Shown here: positions 1-8,706 of the stretch, piece by piece | How the letters are laid out: each line of letters opens with the position of its first letter | Position numbering within the stretch: position 1 is the stretch's first letter | From: Streptomyces niger | Lineage (GTDB): Bacteria > Actinomycetota > Actinomycetes > Streptomycetales > Streptomycetaceae | Assembly (NCBI RefSeq): GCF_000718305.1 | Contig: NZ_JOFQ01000003.1 | Coordinates: 186,001-250,000 of the forward strand | Direction: 5' to 3' | DNA length: 64,000 nucleotides | Notes under the pieces: generated by a model | Databases searched by the model: none | Told to the model about the DNA's origin: nothing | The model's input: the letters and a program-made list of their open reading frames with translations, nothing else | Program-made: the position numbers and the translations under genes

Positions 1-1
1 G

Positions 2-517
2 CAGGTCGGGTCCTTCGTCTCGCGCGTCGACCCGGCCAAGGTGGCCGACGCGCAGTTCCTGCGGGAGGCCGTGGAACTGGCCGCCCTGGACGACCTCCCG
101 GCCGAGCTCGACCCCGAGCTGGTCGAGGAGCTGCGCCACAACCTCGCGGAGCAGCGCCGGCCCGGCCTGGGCCTGGAGGACTTCTTCGAGCTGGACGAGG
201 CCTTCCACCACACCCTGCTGCGGCTGAGCGGCCACGGCAGCGCCTGGGCCACCGTGGTCTCGGCCAAGGGCCACCTCGACCGGGCGCGCCGGCTCGGCCT
301 CTACGAGACCGCCTCGCCGGAGGGGTTCGCCGCGCAGCACGTCGAGATCTTCGACGCGGTCCTCGCGGGCGACGCCGCACTGGTCCGCTCCGCCATGCGC
401 ACCCACCTCCGCGCCGTCTTCGACGACGTCGAACGCGTCCGCGCCCGCTCCCCCGAACTCTTCGCCACGGACACCGGCTCCGTCCCCGTACGCCGCAACG
501 TCGTCGTCTGGGAGTGA
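2..517 (+). CDS. GntR-family regulator, C-terminal FCD domain (5' truncated)
   Basis: The frame is open from the first base and ends at TGA 515-517, so only the last 171 residues or so are present and the DNA-binding winged helix lies outside the window. What remains is an all-helical FCD-type effector domain: an ELDEAFHHTLLRLSGH segment, followed by EIFDAVLAGDAALVRSAMRTHL, the usual last helices with conserved His/Arg. FCD regulators usually bind small carboxylic acids and repress nearby catabolic genes. The gene ends 10 bp from the end of the convergent ligase gene, so it probably belongs to a transcription unit upstream of the window rather than to the biosynthetic locus. Confidence 0.85.
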   Translation, partial: QVGSFVSRVDPAKVADAQFLREAVELAALDDLPAELDPELVEELRHNLAEQRRPGLGLEDFFELDEAFHHTLLRLSGHGSAWATVVSAKGHLDRARRLGLYETASPEGFAAQHVEIFDAVLAGDAALVRSAMRTHLRAVFDDVERVRARSPELFATDTGSVPVRRNVVVWE

Positions 518-527
518 CGGGCCGGCC

Positions 528-2192
528 TCAGCGGGGCCGTACGGGGCGCGGCAGCGCCGCGGCGCGGGTGGCCAGAGTACGGCGGCAGACCTTGCCGGTC
601 GGACCGAGCGGCATCTCGTCGACGCGGAGCAGGAGTTCGGGGAGTTTGCGGCGCTCCAGGCCGCGGTCCTCCAGGAAAGCGGCGAGCGCGGGCAGCGTGA
701 GCGCGGGCGCGCCGGGCACCCCGCGGACGCAGGCGCACAGCCGCTCGCCCAGCTCGGGGTCGGGCACGGGGACGCAGACGACCTCGGCGACGGCGGGGTG
801 GGCCGCCACCTCCCGCTCCACCTCGGCCGGGCTGATGTTCCAGCCGCCGCGCACGACGACCTGCCGGAGCCGGCCCAGCACGTGCAGCCGCCCGGCGGCG
901 TCGAGCAGCCCGCGGTCGCCGGTGCGGACCCAGCCCGTCGCGGTGCGGTAGCGCGCGTCGAGGTCCGGGCTTGCTACGTAGCACAGCGGGGTCATCGGCC
1001 CCCTGGCGTGGATCTCGCCGGGCTGTCCCGGGCCGAGGGCGGTGCCGTCCTCCGCCGTGATGCGGATCTCCGCGACCGCGGGGTCGGGGCGGCCGGTGCC
1101 CGTCTCCGGTGCGAGGCCGGTTGCCGCGGTGTGGCAGTTGACGCCGTCGGAGGAGCCGTACACGGCGATGACCGGCCGCGCGAACCGCCGGCGGCAGGCG
1201 TCCGCGGTGGCCTGTGGGAGCGCGGCGCCGCTGGCCACGAGCGCCCGCAGGCCGCTGAAGTCCTCGTCGGGGAGCGGTGGGTGGTCGGCGAGGCGGCGGA
1301 GCATGGTCGGCACCCCGAGGACGTGCGTCGGGCGGTGCTCGGTGGTCATGCGCAGCGCGCCGGCCGGATCGAAGGCCTCCTGGACGAGGAGGGTGCCGCC
1401 GAGCGCGGCGACCGTGACGGGCGTGCCGCACGAGCCGAACGACGAGGCGAGCGGGACGAGGACGAGGTGGCGGGGCGGCGTGTCGTCGGTGTGCAGGGCG
1501 CGTACGTACGCGGCCCGGCCGCCCGCCATCGCGTTGTGCGAGTAGGCCACCATTTTCGGCTCGGCCTCGGAGCCGGAGGAGACCAGGATGCGGGCCGGGG
1601 ACTCGGGGTCCGGGGACGCGGGGTGCCGGTCCGGGGACGGTGGGCCGGGCCGTCCGTCGCCGGGGGAGGGCAGCGGCAGTGCGCCGGGGACGGCGTCGCC
1701 GGTGGTGAACACCGCACGTAGGTAGGGCAGTTGGTGCCGCAGTGCGATGTCGGCCGGGGAGGCGAAGACGGCACCGCGGGCCCGGGAGCGGCCGAGCAGA
1801 GCGAGCGTGTCGCGGGTGCCGCGGCCCGGCGGGTACGGCAGCGACACCGCGCCGATCGCCGCCACCGCCAGCTCCGCCGCCACCGCGTCCCGCCCGTTGG
1901 GCAGCCGGATCGCGACGATGTCCCGTTCGCCCAGGCCGGCGGCGGTGAACGTGTCGGCCACACACTGGACACGGGCGGCGAGCGCCGCGTAGTCCAGGAC
2001 GCCCGCCGCGTCGATGACGGCCTCCCGGCGGGGGTGCCGGCGGGCGTGCTCGGCGAAGAGCGCGTACAGATCACGGTCCGGGCAGCGGCCCTCGGCGACC
2101 CACGCGCGGCGGTACCGCCCCGGCACCAGGTCGCGGACGGCGACCCCGTCCCGCGAGGTCCACACCGTCGCCGGCGCTTCCGCGGTGGTCAT
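528..2192 (-). CDS. AMP-dependent acyl-CoA/acyl-ACP synthetase (ANL superfamily)
   Basis: This 554-residue adenylate-forming enzyme should activate a carboxylic acid as the acyl-AMP and pass it to CoA or a carrier protein. Visible motifs are a diverged P-loop (SSGSEAEPK instead of SSGTTGxPK, near residue 200), YGSSDGVN at the A5 position, GWVRTGDRG (A7), the hinge region GGWNISPAEVE, and a C-terminal PTGKVCRR containing the catalytic Lys. An Ala/Pro-rich linker precedes the P-loop. The ATG at 2190-2192 overlaps the TGA of the CoA-transferase gene (ATGA), so it is the last gene of the eight-gene minus-strand operon and is translationally coupled. The changed P-loop may mean unusual kinetics; the substrate cannot be read from the sequence. 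Confidence 0.85.
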   Translation of the reverse strand: MTTAEAPATVWTSRDGVAVRDLVPGRYRRAWVAEGRCPDRDLYALFAEHARRHPRREAVIDAAGVLDYAALAARVQCVADTFTAAGLGERDIVAIRLPNGRDAVAAELAVAAIGAVSLPYPPGRGTRDTLALLGRSRARGAVFASPADIALRHQLPYLRAVFTTGDAVPGALPLPSPGDGRPGPPSPDRHPASPDPESPARILVSSGSEAEPKMVAYSHNAMAGGRAAYVRALHTDDTPPRHLVLVPLASSFGSCGTPVTVAALGGTLLVQEAFDPAGALRMTTEHRPTHVLGVPTMLRRLADHPPLPDEDFSGLRALVASGAALPQATADACRRRFARPVIAVYGSSDGVNCHTAATGLAPETGTGRPDPAVAEIRITAEDGTALGPGQPGEIHARGPMTPLCYVASPDLDARYRTATGWVRTGDRGLLDAAGRLHVLGRLRQVVVRGGWNISPAEVEREVAAHPAVAEVVCVPVPDPELGERLCACVRGVPGAPALTLPALAAFLEDRGLERRKLPELLLRVDEMPLGPTGKVCRRTLATRAAALPRPVRPR

Positions 2193-3883
2193 GTGAACTC
2201 CCAAGGAGTGCGCGGGAACACGTGCTCCGCACGGGCGAGGGCCCGGCGGAAGGCCGGGGCGCGGGGCAGGTCCCGCAGGTCGGTGCAGACCGGCGTCGCC
2301 GTCAGCCCCGCCTCGCGCAGCAGCGGCGACCAGTGGCCCGTCGGCCGCAACCGGAAGCGGAGCAGCGTCGTGGCGATGTCCGCCGACGCACCCGGGCCGG
2401 TGAGCCGCGCGACCCGCTCCGGACGGGCGCGGGCGCCGGGCCCCAGCGCGAGGTACCCGTCCGCGGTACGCAACGGGTGGTCCAGCGGCGTCCATTCCAC
2501 CCGCCGGCGGCGGCGGGGGATCACCGCGGCGGCGGACAGCAGCGAGGAGTCCACGCGCCCGCCGTAACCGGTACGGATACGGGTCAGCAGCGCCGCCAGC
2601 ACCCCCTGTGCCGACACCAGCCCGCCGAGCACGTCGGTGAGCGTCATCAGGGAGGGCACGGGCAGCTCGTCGGCGGGCCGGAGCGCCGCCGCCAGGCCGC
2701 TGCGGGCCTGCACCAGATAGTCGGTGCCGACCGGCGGCCGGGGCCCGAGCGCGTCACCCCAGCCCGACGCCCAGGCGTACACCAGGCCGGGGCGGGTACG
2801 ACGCAGGTCGTCGGCGTCCAGCCGCAGCTGCGCCGCCTTGCCCGGCGCCCAGTTGTGCAGGAAGACATCGGCCCGCGCGACGAGGTCGTGGACCTCGCGC
2901 CGGCCGGCGTCGGTGGTGAGGTCGATCTCCGCCACGGTCTTGTCCGCGTTGAGCGCGCTGAACCGCGCCGAGCAGGTCCCCGCCATCGGCGGAATGCCGC
3001 GCATCGGGTCGCCGCCCGGCGGTTCGACACGCATCACCTGCGCGCCCAGCAACCGCAGGACGTGCCCGGCGAGCGGCCCCTGCACCCGCCGGGTGGACTC
3101 CACGACGCGCAGGCCGTCGAGCGGCCGCTCCACCGCCGGCCGGACCCGGCCGGCCGCCCGCTCCGGGAACGGCGCCCGGGTCCACGGCCGGATGCCCATC
3201 GGCGGGAACGGATCCTCCCGTACGGTCACCACGCTGATGCCCGCCCGGCCGGCCGCCTGCCGTACGGTCCGGAACGACGCCTGCGCCACCGCCTCGTGCA
3301 GCGCGAGGGGCAACGGGCAGGTGGCGGTGGCGAAGCGCTGCTGGAAGGGGAGCCAGCCGCGGCTGATGTCGGCCGACGGCGCGCCGAGCAGCCGCCAGAA
3401 GTCCTGCCAGCGGTGCGGATCCAGCGTCTCGAACTCGAAGAGCACCCCGTCCGACGTGGTCCACGAGCAGTCGCCCGGCTCCAGGGGCTCGGGCGATCCG
3501 TCGTCGGCGGTCGCGGCGGCGAGGTACTGCGCGACCGTGAGCAGCGCGGCCTGCGCGACCGAGGTACGGACCCCGTGCAGCGCGAGGCCACGGGCGCGCG
3601 CGATCAGGACGGCCAGGGCGCCCTGGGCGGCCAGCACGCCGGCCACGGCCGAGGCGTAGTCGACGGCGAGCGGCGTGGGCCGGCCCGCCGCGCGGCCGTG
3701 CACGTGCATGAGGCCGCAGGCCGCCTGCACGGCGCGTTCCTCCGCCAGCGGCAGGTCGACCGGGCCCGCCCAGTCGATCTCGTACGGGGGCCGGCCGGCC
3801 CGGGGCGCGTCCGCGAGGTCCAGGGCGCGGGCCGCGACGCGCCCGGCGACCGTCGCTTCGTTGTGCGGCACGGACCCGGTCAT
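2189..3883 (-). CDS. Family III CoA-transferase (CaiB/BaiF), duplicated or permuted form
   Basis: A 564-residue CaiB/BaiF protein, expected to move CoA between carboxylic acids through an aspartyl-CoA anhydride. Residues ~35-200 resemble the middle and C-terminal part of a CaiB subunit (AVDYASAVAGVLAAQGALAVL). A full N-terminal Rossmann part starts only around residue 250 (LDGLRVVESTRRVQGPLAGHVLRLLGAQVMRVE), followed by GTDYLVQARSGL with the candidate catalytic Asp and a second middle region (LTDVLGGLVSAQGVLAALLTR). Family III enzymes normally work as interlocked dimers of ~400-residue chains, so this looks like a fused or permuted version. The start ATG overlaps the stop of the methyltransferase gene. 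A protein of similar layout lies at 40513-41964 in the other cluster. Confidence 0.8.
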   Translation of the reverse strand: MTGSVPHNEATVAGRVAARALDLADAPRAGRPPYEIDWAGPVDLPLAEERAVQAACGLMHVHGRAAGRPTPLAVDYASAVAGVLAAQGALAVLIARARGLALHGVRTSVAQAALLTVAQYLAAATADDGSPEPLEPGDCSWTTSDGVLFEFETLDPHRWQDFWRLLGAPSADISRGWLPFQQRFATATCPLPLALHEAVAQASFRTVRQAAGRAGISVVTVREDPFPPMGIRPWTRAPFPERAAGRVRPAVERPLDGLRVVESTRRVQGPLAGHVLRLLGAQVMRVEPPGGDPMRGIPPMAGTCSARFSALNADKTVAEIDLTTDAGRREVHDLVARADVFLHNWAPGKAAQLRLDADDLRRTRPGLVYAWASGWGDALGPRPPVGTDYLVQARSGLAAALRPADELPVPSLMTLTDVLGGLVSAQGVLAALLTRIRTGYGGRVDSSLLSAAAVIPRRRRRVEWTPLDHPLRTADGYLALGPGARARPERVARLTGPGASADIATTLLRFRLRPTGHWSPLLREAGLTATPVCTDLRDLPRAPAFRRALARAEHVFPRTPWEFT

Positions 3884-4725
3884 GAGCCCGCCCCGGGCGC
3901 GGGACGGCGGCCCTGCGTCGAGTACAGGATGCTGGACGCCGCGCGGAAGGCCGGGTCCTGCATCAGGGCCCTGACCGCCGCCAGGTCCGTGTCGGTCAGC
4001 CCCTCGGCGAGCAGTCTGTCGCGCAGGTGGTACGTGTGGTGCAGCTGGAGCCGGAGGCCCGCCGACCGGGCGTGCCGCAGCTCGATGTGGGGCAGCGGAT
4101 CGATGTCGACGAGCCCGGCGGCCCGCATGGCGGCCGGTACCCGGCGCCCCCAGTGCGGGTCGCCGCCGCCGGCCCGCATCGCCGCCGCCTTGGCCCGCAG
4201 GAACGCGGAGTACAGCTCGGCGGCGCGGGCGTCCGGGGCGAGCAGCGGCGGTTCGTAGGAGGTGTCGAACTCGTCGATCTGGAGCACGCCGCCCGGCTTG
4301 AGCGCGCGGACCAGCTTGTCGAGCACGGCCAGCCGCTCCGGGAGGTGCTGCAGGACGAGGCGGGCCACGACGAGGTCGAAGGCCGCTTCGGGCAACGGGT
4401 CGGTGACCACGTCGTGCCGGCGTACCGTCAGGAGCGGCGTCGCGGGAATGTGGTGCGGCTTGACGTCGGTGGCCGTCACCTCGCCGGTCGGTGCGACGCG
4501 GGCGGCCAGCCAGCGTGCCACGCTCCCGCCGCCCGCCCCGATCTCCAGGCACCGCCAGCCGTCCCCGACGCCCGTCGCGGCCAGCCGCTCCAGGGTCACC
4601 GGGTCGTACGCGGCGGCCAGGCAGCGGTGCTGCTCCCGGCTGTGCGTGCTGTCGTTGTCGAAGACGTAACCGGGCACGGTGTCCAGGGCCTGGCGCAGGG
4701 TGCTCCCCACCTCTCTGCGGTACAT
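3880..4725 (-). CDS. Class I SAM-dependent methyltransferase
   Basis: A 281-residue methyltransferase. SAM-binding motif I is CLEIGAGGGSVARWLA (residues ~57-72), followed by an acidic residue in TATDVKPHH and by FDLVVARLVLQHLPER (motif IV region) and ALKPGGVLQIDEFD. The N-terminal YVFDNDSTHSREQHRCLAAAYDPVTLERL is typical of Streptomyces UbiE/ubiquinone-type methyltransferases in secondary metabolism. I chose the ATG at 4723-4725 because AGGAG lies 8 nt upstream; a longer reading to 4791 lacks a Shine-Dalgarno sequence. The stop overlaps the CoA-transferase start. The methyl acceptor (O, N or C) is not predictable. Confidence 0.85.
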   Translation of the reverse strand: MYRREVGSTLRQALDTVPGYVFDNDSTHSREQHRCLAAAYDPVTLERLAATGVGDGWRCLEIGAGGGSVARWLAARVAPTGEVTATDVKPHHIPATPLLTVRRHDVVTDPLPEAAFDLVVARLVLQHLPERLAVLDKLVRALKPGGVLQIDEFDTSYEPPLLAPDARAAELYSAFLRAKAAAMRAGGGDPHWGRRVPAAMRAAGLVDIDPLPHIELRHARSAGLRLQLHHTYHLRDRLLAEGLTDTDLAAVRALMQDPAFRAASSILYSTQGRRPAPGAGS

Positions 4726-4756
4726 GGCTTCGCTCCTCTCCCCGTCGGCGGCCCGG

Positions 4757-6352
4757 TCAGGTCCACCGGCCGGAACCGCAGGTGTCCGCACGGCCGGTGA
4801 GCCGCCGCCGCAGGGCGCCGCGACGTACCTTGCCCGTGCCCGTGCGCGGGATCTCGTCCCAGGTCAGGACGGTGGGCGGGCGCAGCGCCGGGAGGCCGAC
4901 CACCGCCTCCGCCCAGCGGGCGGGGTCCAGCGTGCCGTCCGCGGTGACCACGACGGGCAGCGGCGGCTCGCCGGGGGCCGCGAGCAGTACGCACTCCAGG
5001 ACCTCCGGGAGCCGGTCCTCCACGGCGTCCTCCGTGGCCAGGCAGCTGAGCCGGTGGCCGCGGTCGACCTCGCGGTCGAGGAGCCGGACGCTGCCGTCGC
5101 GGTGCCGGACGCCGAGGTCGCCGGTGTTCCACCAGGTGCCGTGCTGTTTCGCCGCCCAGCGGCCGTCCTCGCCGACGTACGCGAGACCCCGTGCCGCCGT
5201 CCTGACCAGCACCAGGCCCTCCCGCCCGCGCGGCAGGGGGGCGAGCGTGTCCGCGTCGACCACGCGCAGCCGGGTCTTGAACGGGACGGGGCGGCCGAGG
5301 TTGCGGGCGCCCGCACCGGCGGGGGCGCCGTCCGCCACGGCGCGGCGGGTGTGGAAGCGGAACGTCAGCGGGCCGGTCTCGGTCTGGCCCCAGCCCTGCA
5401 TCCACAGCGGTGCGCGGATCCGGCTCGCCTGCAAGTACGCGCGGAGGGTGGGCGGATGCACCGCGTCGTAGGTGCTGATGTAGAGCCGGACGTCGCGGAA
5501 GGGGGTGTCCAGGCGCGCGGTGAGCGGCCGGAAGCGGACGAAGGTGGCCGGGAGCGCCTCGACGATCGTGGGCGGCGCCTCCCGCAGCAACGGGTCGACG
5601 GCGTCCGGGTCCTGGCCCGTGACGAGGGTGATCCGCCGTGGCGCCAGGCAGAGCGCGCTCGCGGTCCAGCAGAACGTCCGGCCGTGGGAGAACGCGCTCG
5701 CGTTCAGGAGCGTGTCACCGCGCCGCACGCCGATCTTCGGGTAGCGCACGGTCTCGAAGCGGGCCAGCTTCCCGATGATGGTGCGGGTCGAGTGGACCAC
5801 CAGCTTGGGCACGCCCGTCGTGCCGGAGGTGTGGTTGATGATCAGCGGCTCGTCGTCGTGGCGCCGGCGCGGGGCCGGTACCGGGCGCCCCTGGAGGGCT
5901 TCCAGGGCGAGGGTGCCCGGTAACTCGCCGTCCAGCAGGACGCAGACACCTGTGGCCGACAGCAGGTCGATCCCCTCGGTGCGGCAACGTTCGAGCAGGC
6001 CCGAGGAGGTGACGAGCAGGGCGGGCCGCAGCCGTTCGAGGAGGAGCCCGAGAGCGTCCGGCGGGAGGTCTCCGGAGAGCTGTGCGGGGAGGGCGCCGAT
6101 GCGTACCGCGGCGCAGGCCAGCAGGTCGTAGTCCCAGTGGTTGTCCTTGACGATCGCGACCCGGTCCCCGGGCCGGGCGCCCGCGGCGGCCAGCCGGCTC
6201 GCCATGTCCTGGACCAGCGCGGCCAGCCCGGCGACGGAGTGCGCCGTACCGGTCTCCGGCGCGATGTCGAACGGCCGGTCCAGCCGGATCACCGTGTCGT
6301 GGCCCCGCTCGGCGCACTCGTCGAACAGGACCCCCATGTCATGCGGCTTCAT
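4757..6352 (-). CDS. AMP-dependent acyl-CoA ligase, second of the locus
   Basis: A 531-residue ANL-superfamily ligase. It has an intact P-loop HTSGTTGVPKLVVHS (~residue 170), QGWGQTETGPL (A5), WWNTGDLGVRHRDG (A7) and PRTGTGKVRRGALRRR with the catalytic Lys near the C-terminus. The A8 hinge region is degenerate (DRGHRLSCLATEDAVEDRLPE), which places it in a small, diverged subgroup. Codon 144 is TTA (bases 5921-5923), read by the bldA tRNA, so full translation may wait for late growth. It overlaps the flavoprotein gene by 14 bp and lies in the middle of the minus-strand operon. Two ligases in one operon suggest that two different acids are activated. Confidence 0.85.
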   Translation of the reverse strand: MKPHDMGVLFDECAERGHDTVIRLDRPFDIAPETGTAHSVAGLAALVQDMASRLAAAGARPGDRVAIVKDNHWDYDLLACAAVRIGALPAQLSGDLPPDALGLLLERLRPALLVTSSGLLERCRTEGIDLLSATGVCVLLDGELPGTLALEALQGRPVPAPRRRHDDEPLIINHTSGTTGVPKLVVHSTRTIIGKLARFETVRYPKIGVRRGDTLLNASAFSHGRTFCWTASALCLAPRRITLVTGQDPDAVDPLLREAPPTIVEALPATFVRFRPLTARLDTPFRDVRLYISTYDAVHPPTLRAYLQASRIRAPLWMQGWGQTETGPLTFRFHTRRAVADGAPAGAGARNLGRPVPFKTRLRVVDADTLAPLPRGREGLVLVRTAARGLAYVGEDGRWAAKQHGTWWNTGDLGVRHRDGSVRLLDREVDRGHRLSCLATEDAVEDRLPEVLECVLLAAPGEPPLPVVVTADGTLDPARWAEAVVGLPALRPPTVLTWDEIPRTGTGKVRRGALRRRLTGRADTCGSGRWT

Positions 6353-7712
6353 GCGTCGTCCTCCGGTCGGTCGCGTCGTTCGGGCGGGGGCCGCGCAGCC
6401 GGCTGAGCACCCGGGAGGCGGCGAGTGCCGCGGCGCGCACGGCGCCCTCGGAGGACGGCCGCAGCATCACCCAGTCGCCCGCGTACTCCACGGGCCCGGT
6501 CGCGCGGGCCATGAAGCGTGCGCGACGGCCCAGCGCCGCGGGGGTGGCCTCCGGCAGGCCGTGCCGGAACGCGTGGACGAAGCTCTGCGCGCCGGTGCTC
6601 GCCAGTCCCGGTACGTAGCGCCGCGCTGCCGTGGTGAGGCGTTCGACGACCTCCCGGTGCGGTGCTGTGAGCAGTTCGGGGACGGTGCGGGGGTCGGCCA
6701 GGAGCGTCAGCAGCCCCTTGCCGGCCGGTGCCCGCGCCGGGTGCTTGACGTGGTCCGCGATGATGCCGGAGAGCGTGCCGTCCGCCGCGTCCGGCGTGAG
6801 GAGGAGGTACAGCGGCCGGTTGCCCGCCGCCGGGGCGAGCGGGCGGTCCAGCAGGCAGCTCACCTTCAAGGTGGGCGTGAAGGTGCAGGCGGAGAGGTAG
6901 GCGGCCACGTCCGGCGCCGGGTTGGCGTGCAGCCGGACGGCGACCGGCGCCGGTACGCACAGCACCGCGGCGCGTGCCGTGACGACCTCGCCGCCGATGC
7001 GTACGCCCGCCGAGTCCCGGTCGGTGACGACCTCGTGCACCTCGCTGCCGGTCACCACGTCGAGGTCGGCGGCGAGCGCACGGGCGAGCCGGTCCATGCC
7101 GTCCGCGTACGTACGCCACCCCGAGGGTGGGCCCACCTCCCGCAGCAGGCTCAGCATCGGGGCCGCGGCGGAGCGCGCGGTGTCCCAGCCGAAGAAGCAT
7201 CCTGCGACCGGCTGGAGGAGGTAGTCGTGCAGGTCGGGGTGGTAGCGCCCGGCCAGCTCCCGGAGGGTGATGCCGCCCAGCGGGGTCCGCTCGGGGTGGT
7301 CGGTGTCGAACTCCGCGCCGTGGCGGGCCAGCAGGCCGAGCAGACGGGCCAGGTCCAGCCGCGCACGCGGGCCGAGCCCGGCACCGGCGAGCACCGCCGA
7401 GGGCTCCGCCAGGCCCGGCCGGGCCCTCCCGGCGCGCCACACCGCGAGCCGGCCGCCGAGCGGCGCCACCTCCTCGCGCGATAGGCCCAGTCGCTCGATC
7501 AGCTCCCAGGTGGCGCGGTAGCCCTGCCGGGAGATCTGTTCGGCGCCCTCGTCGACGGTGTAGCCGGCGTGCCGGAAGCTGTGCATCCGGCCGCCGACGT
7601 GCCGCTGCTCCTCGTACACCCGCACCGTCAGTCCGGCCCGCCGCAGTTCGTGCGCGGTGGCCAGGCCCGCGATGCCGGCGCCGATCACGGCCACGTCCAG
7701 GTCCGGCCTCAT
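6339..7712 (-). CDS. FAD-dependent amine oxidase / protoporphyrinogen-oxidase-like desaturase
   Basis: A 457-residue flavoprotein with an N-terminal dinucleotide-binding fold, VAVIGAGIAGLATAHELRRAGLTVRVYEE, then the GGRMHSF motif of the amine oxidase/phytoene desaturase group. The middle part contains LLQPVAGCFFGWDTARSAAAPMLSLL, like HemY-type oxidases, and the C-terminus has YAGDWVMLRPSSEGAVRAAALAASRVL, the second FAD-contact motif. Such enzymes oxidise C-N bonds or desaturate C-C bonds. Its start ATG overlaps the stop of the UbiA gene (ATGA), which suggests work on the prenylated product or on the amine introduced by the aminotransferases. The actual substrate is inference only. Confidence 0.8.
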   Translation of the reverse strand: MRPDLDVAVIGAGIAGLATAHELRRAGLTVRVYEEQRHVGGRMHSFRHAGYTVDEGAEQISRQGYRATWELIERLGLSREEVAPLGGRLAVWRAGRARPGLAEPSAVLAGAGLGPRARLDLARLLGLLARHGAEFDTDHPERTPLGGITLRELAGRYHPDLHDYLLQPVAGCFFGWDTARSAAAPMLSLLREVGPPSGWRTYADGMDRLARALAADLDVVTGSEVHEVVTDRDSAGVRIGGEVVTARAAVLCVPAPVAVRLHANPAPDVAAYLSACTFTPTLKVSCLLDRPLAPAAGNRPLYLLLTPDAADGTLSGIIADHVKHPARAPAGKGLLTLLADPRTVPELLTAPHREVVERLTTAARRYVPGLASTGAQSFVHAFRHGLPEATPAALGRRARFMARATGPVEYAGDWVMLRPSSEGAVRAAALAASRVLSRLRGPRPNDATDRRTTHEAA

Positions 7713-8689
7713 GCGACCGCCCCCGAGGCGATGAGGAGGTTCGCGGCGATCAGGAGGGCGACGCTCACCCGGTGCACCGCGAACCCGGTCTTCCGGGCCC
7801 GCATGATGTCGCCGCGCACGAAGCCGGTGACGAACTGCTTCGTCCGCAGCGCCGTCGCCGGGAGCATCAGGAGCACGAACCACCACGGGGCGATCCCGGC
7901 GGCCGAGGCGACCGCGCCGATCAGGAACTCGGCGGCCGACAGACAGCCGATGAAGACCGCGTTGCCGCGCTCCGACACCAGGGCCGCCACGGTCGGCCGG
8001 TGCACGGCGCGGTCGCCCTCGACGTCGTTGGTGTTGGAGTACACCCCGAACATCAGCGGCCCGAATCCGAAGAGCACGCCCTGCACGAGGAGAAACCACG
8101 AGAAGCGGCCCACGGCGAGGCCGTACGGCGCCACCACCAGCACCACGCCCAGCCAGACCAGGAACGCCTCCTGGAAGCCGTGGTAGCTGAGCTTGAGACC
8201 GTAGGAGTACTGGAGGGAGACCACGAACAGCGCCGCGGTGAGCACCACCGCCCACAGCGGCCGGTGCGGGGCGACGGCCACGGCGCCCGCCCACAGGACC
8301 GCGCCGGCCAGCGCCGTCGCCCAGGCGAAGGACAGTGCTTGACGCACCGTCAGGGTGCCGGCCACCAGTGGCTTGCGGAGCTTGTTGCGGAGTGGGTTGT
8401 CCGGGCCGTAGTTGGCGGTGTCGCTGCCGTCCCGGAAGCCGGTCACGTCGTCCAGGGCGACCATCGCCATGATCACGCACACCTGACCGAGCAGGAACAG
8501 CACCAGCATCGTGGCGGTGGCCGGGCCGGACCGCGCGAGGGGCGGCAGCACGGCGGCGAGCACCACCAGGATGCTCAAGTAGTAGTCGAAGACGTCGAGT
8601 TTGCCCAACCGGGCGTAGCTGCGGAGCCGGTGCTCCGCCCGGCCGGCACCGGCCGATCGCAGGCCGGCCTGGAAGTCGTGGGGGGGCAT
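7709..8689 (-). CDS. UbiA-family membrane prenyltransferase
   Basis: A 326-residue integral membrane protein with about eight hydrophobic helices. Both Asp-rich motifs of the UbiA superfamily can be seen: ALDDVTGFRDGSDTANYG (first, ~residues 77-94) and SNTNDVEGDRAVHRP (second, ~residues 218-232), the sites that hold Mg-diphosphate. The family transfers an isoprenyl chain from its diphosphate to an aromatic ring or a polar acceptor at the membrane. The ATG at 8687-8689 was chosen because the conserved region begins soon after it; longer readings add low-complexity Arg-rich sequence. No dedicated isoprenyl diphosphate synthase lies in the window, so the donor would come from primary metabolism. 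Confidence 0.85.
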   Translation of the reverse strand: MPPHDFQAGLRSAGAGRAEHRLRSYARLGKLDVFDYYLSILVVLAAVLPPLARSGPATATMLVLFLLGQVCVIMAMVALDDVTGFRDGSDTANYGPDNPLRNKLRKPLVAGTLTVRQALSFAWATALAGAVLWAGAVAVAPHRPLWAVVLTAALFVVSLQYSYGLKLSYHGFQEAFLVWLGVVLVVAPYGLAVGRFSWFLLVQGVLFGFGPLMFGVYSNTNDVEGDRAVHRPTVAALVSERGNAVFIGCLSAAEFLIGAVASAAGIAPWWFVLLMLPATALRTKQFVTGFVRGDIMRARKTGFAVHRVSVALLIAANLLIASGAVA

Positions 8690-8706
8690 CGGCTTGCTCC
8701 TTCCGC

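Noticed and set aside
2222..4258. A 678-codon plus-strand open frame over the CoA-transferase and methyltransferase
   Set aside because: Shadow frame with low-complexity Arg/Gly composition; the minus-strand genes carry clear family motifs and start-stop overlaps.
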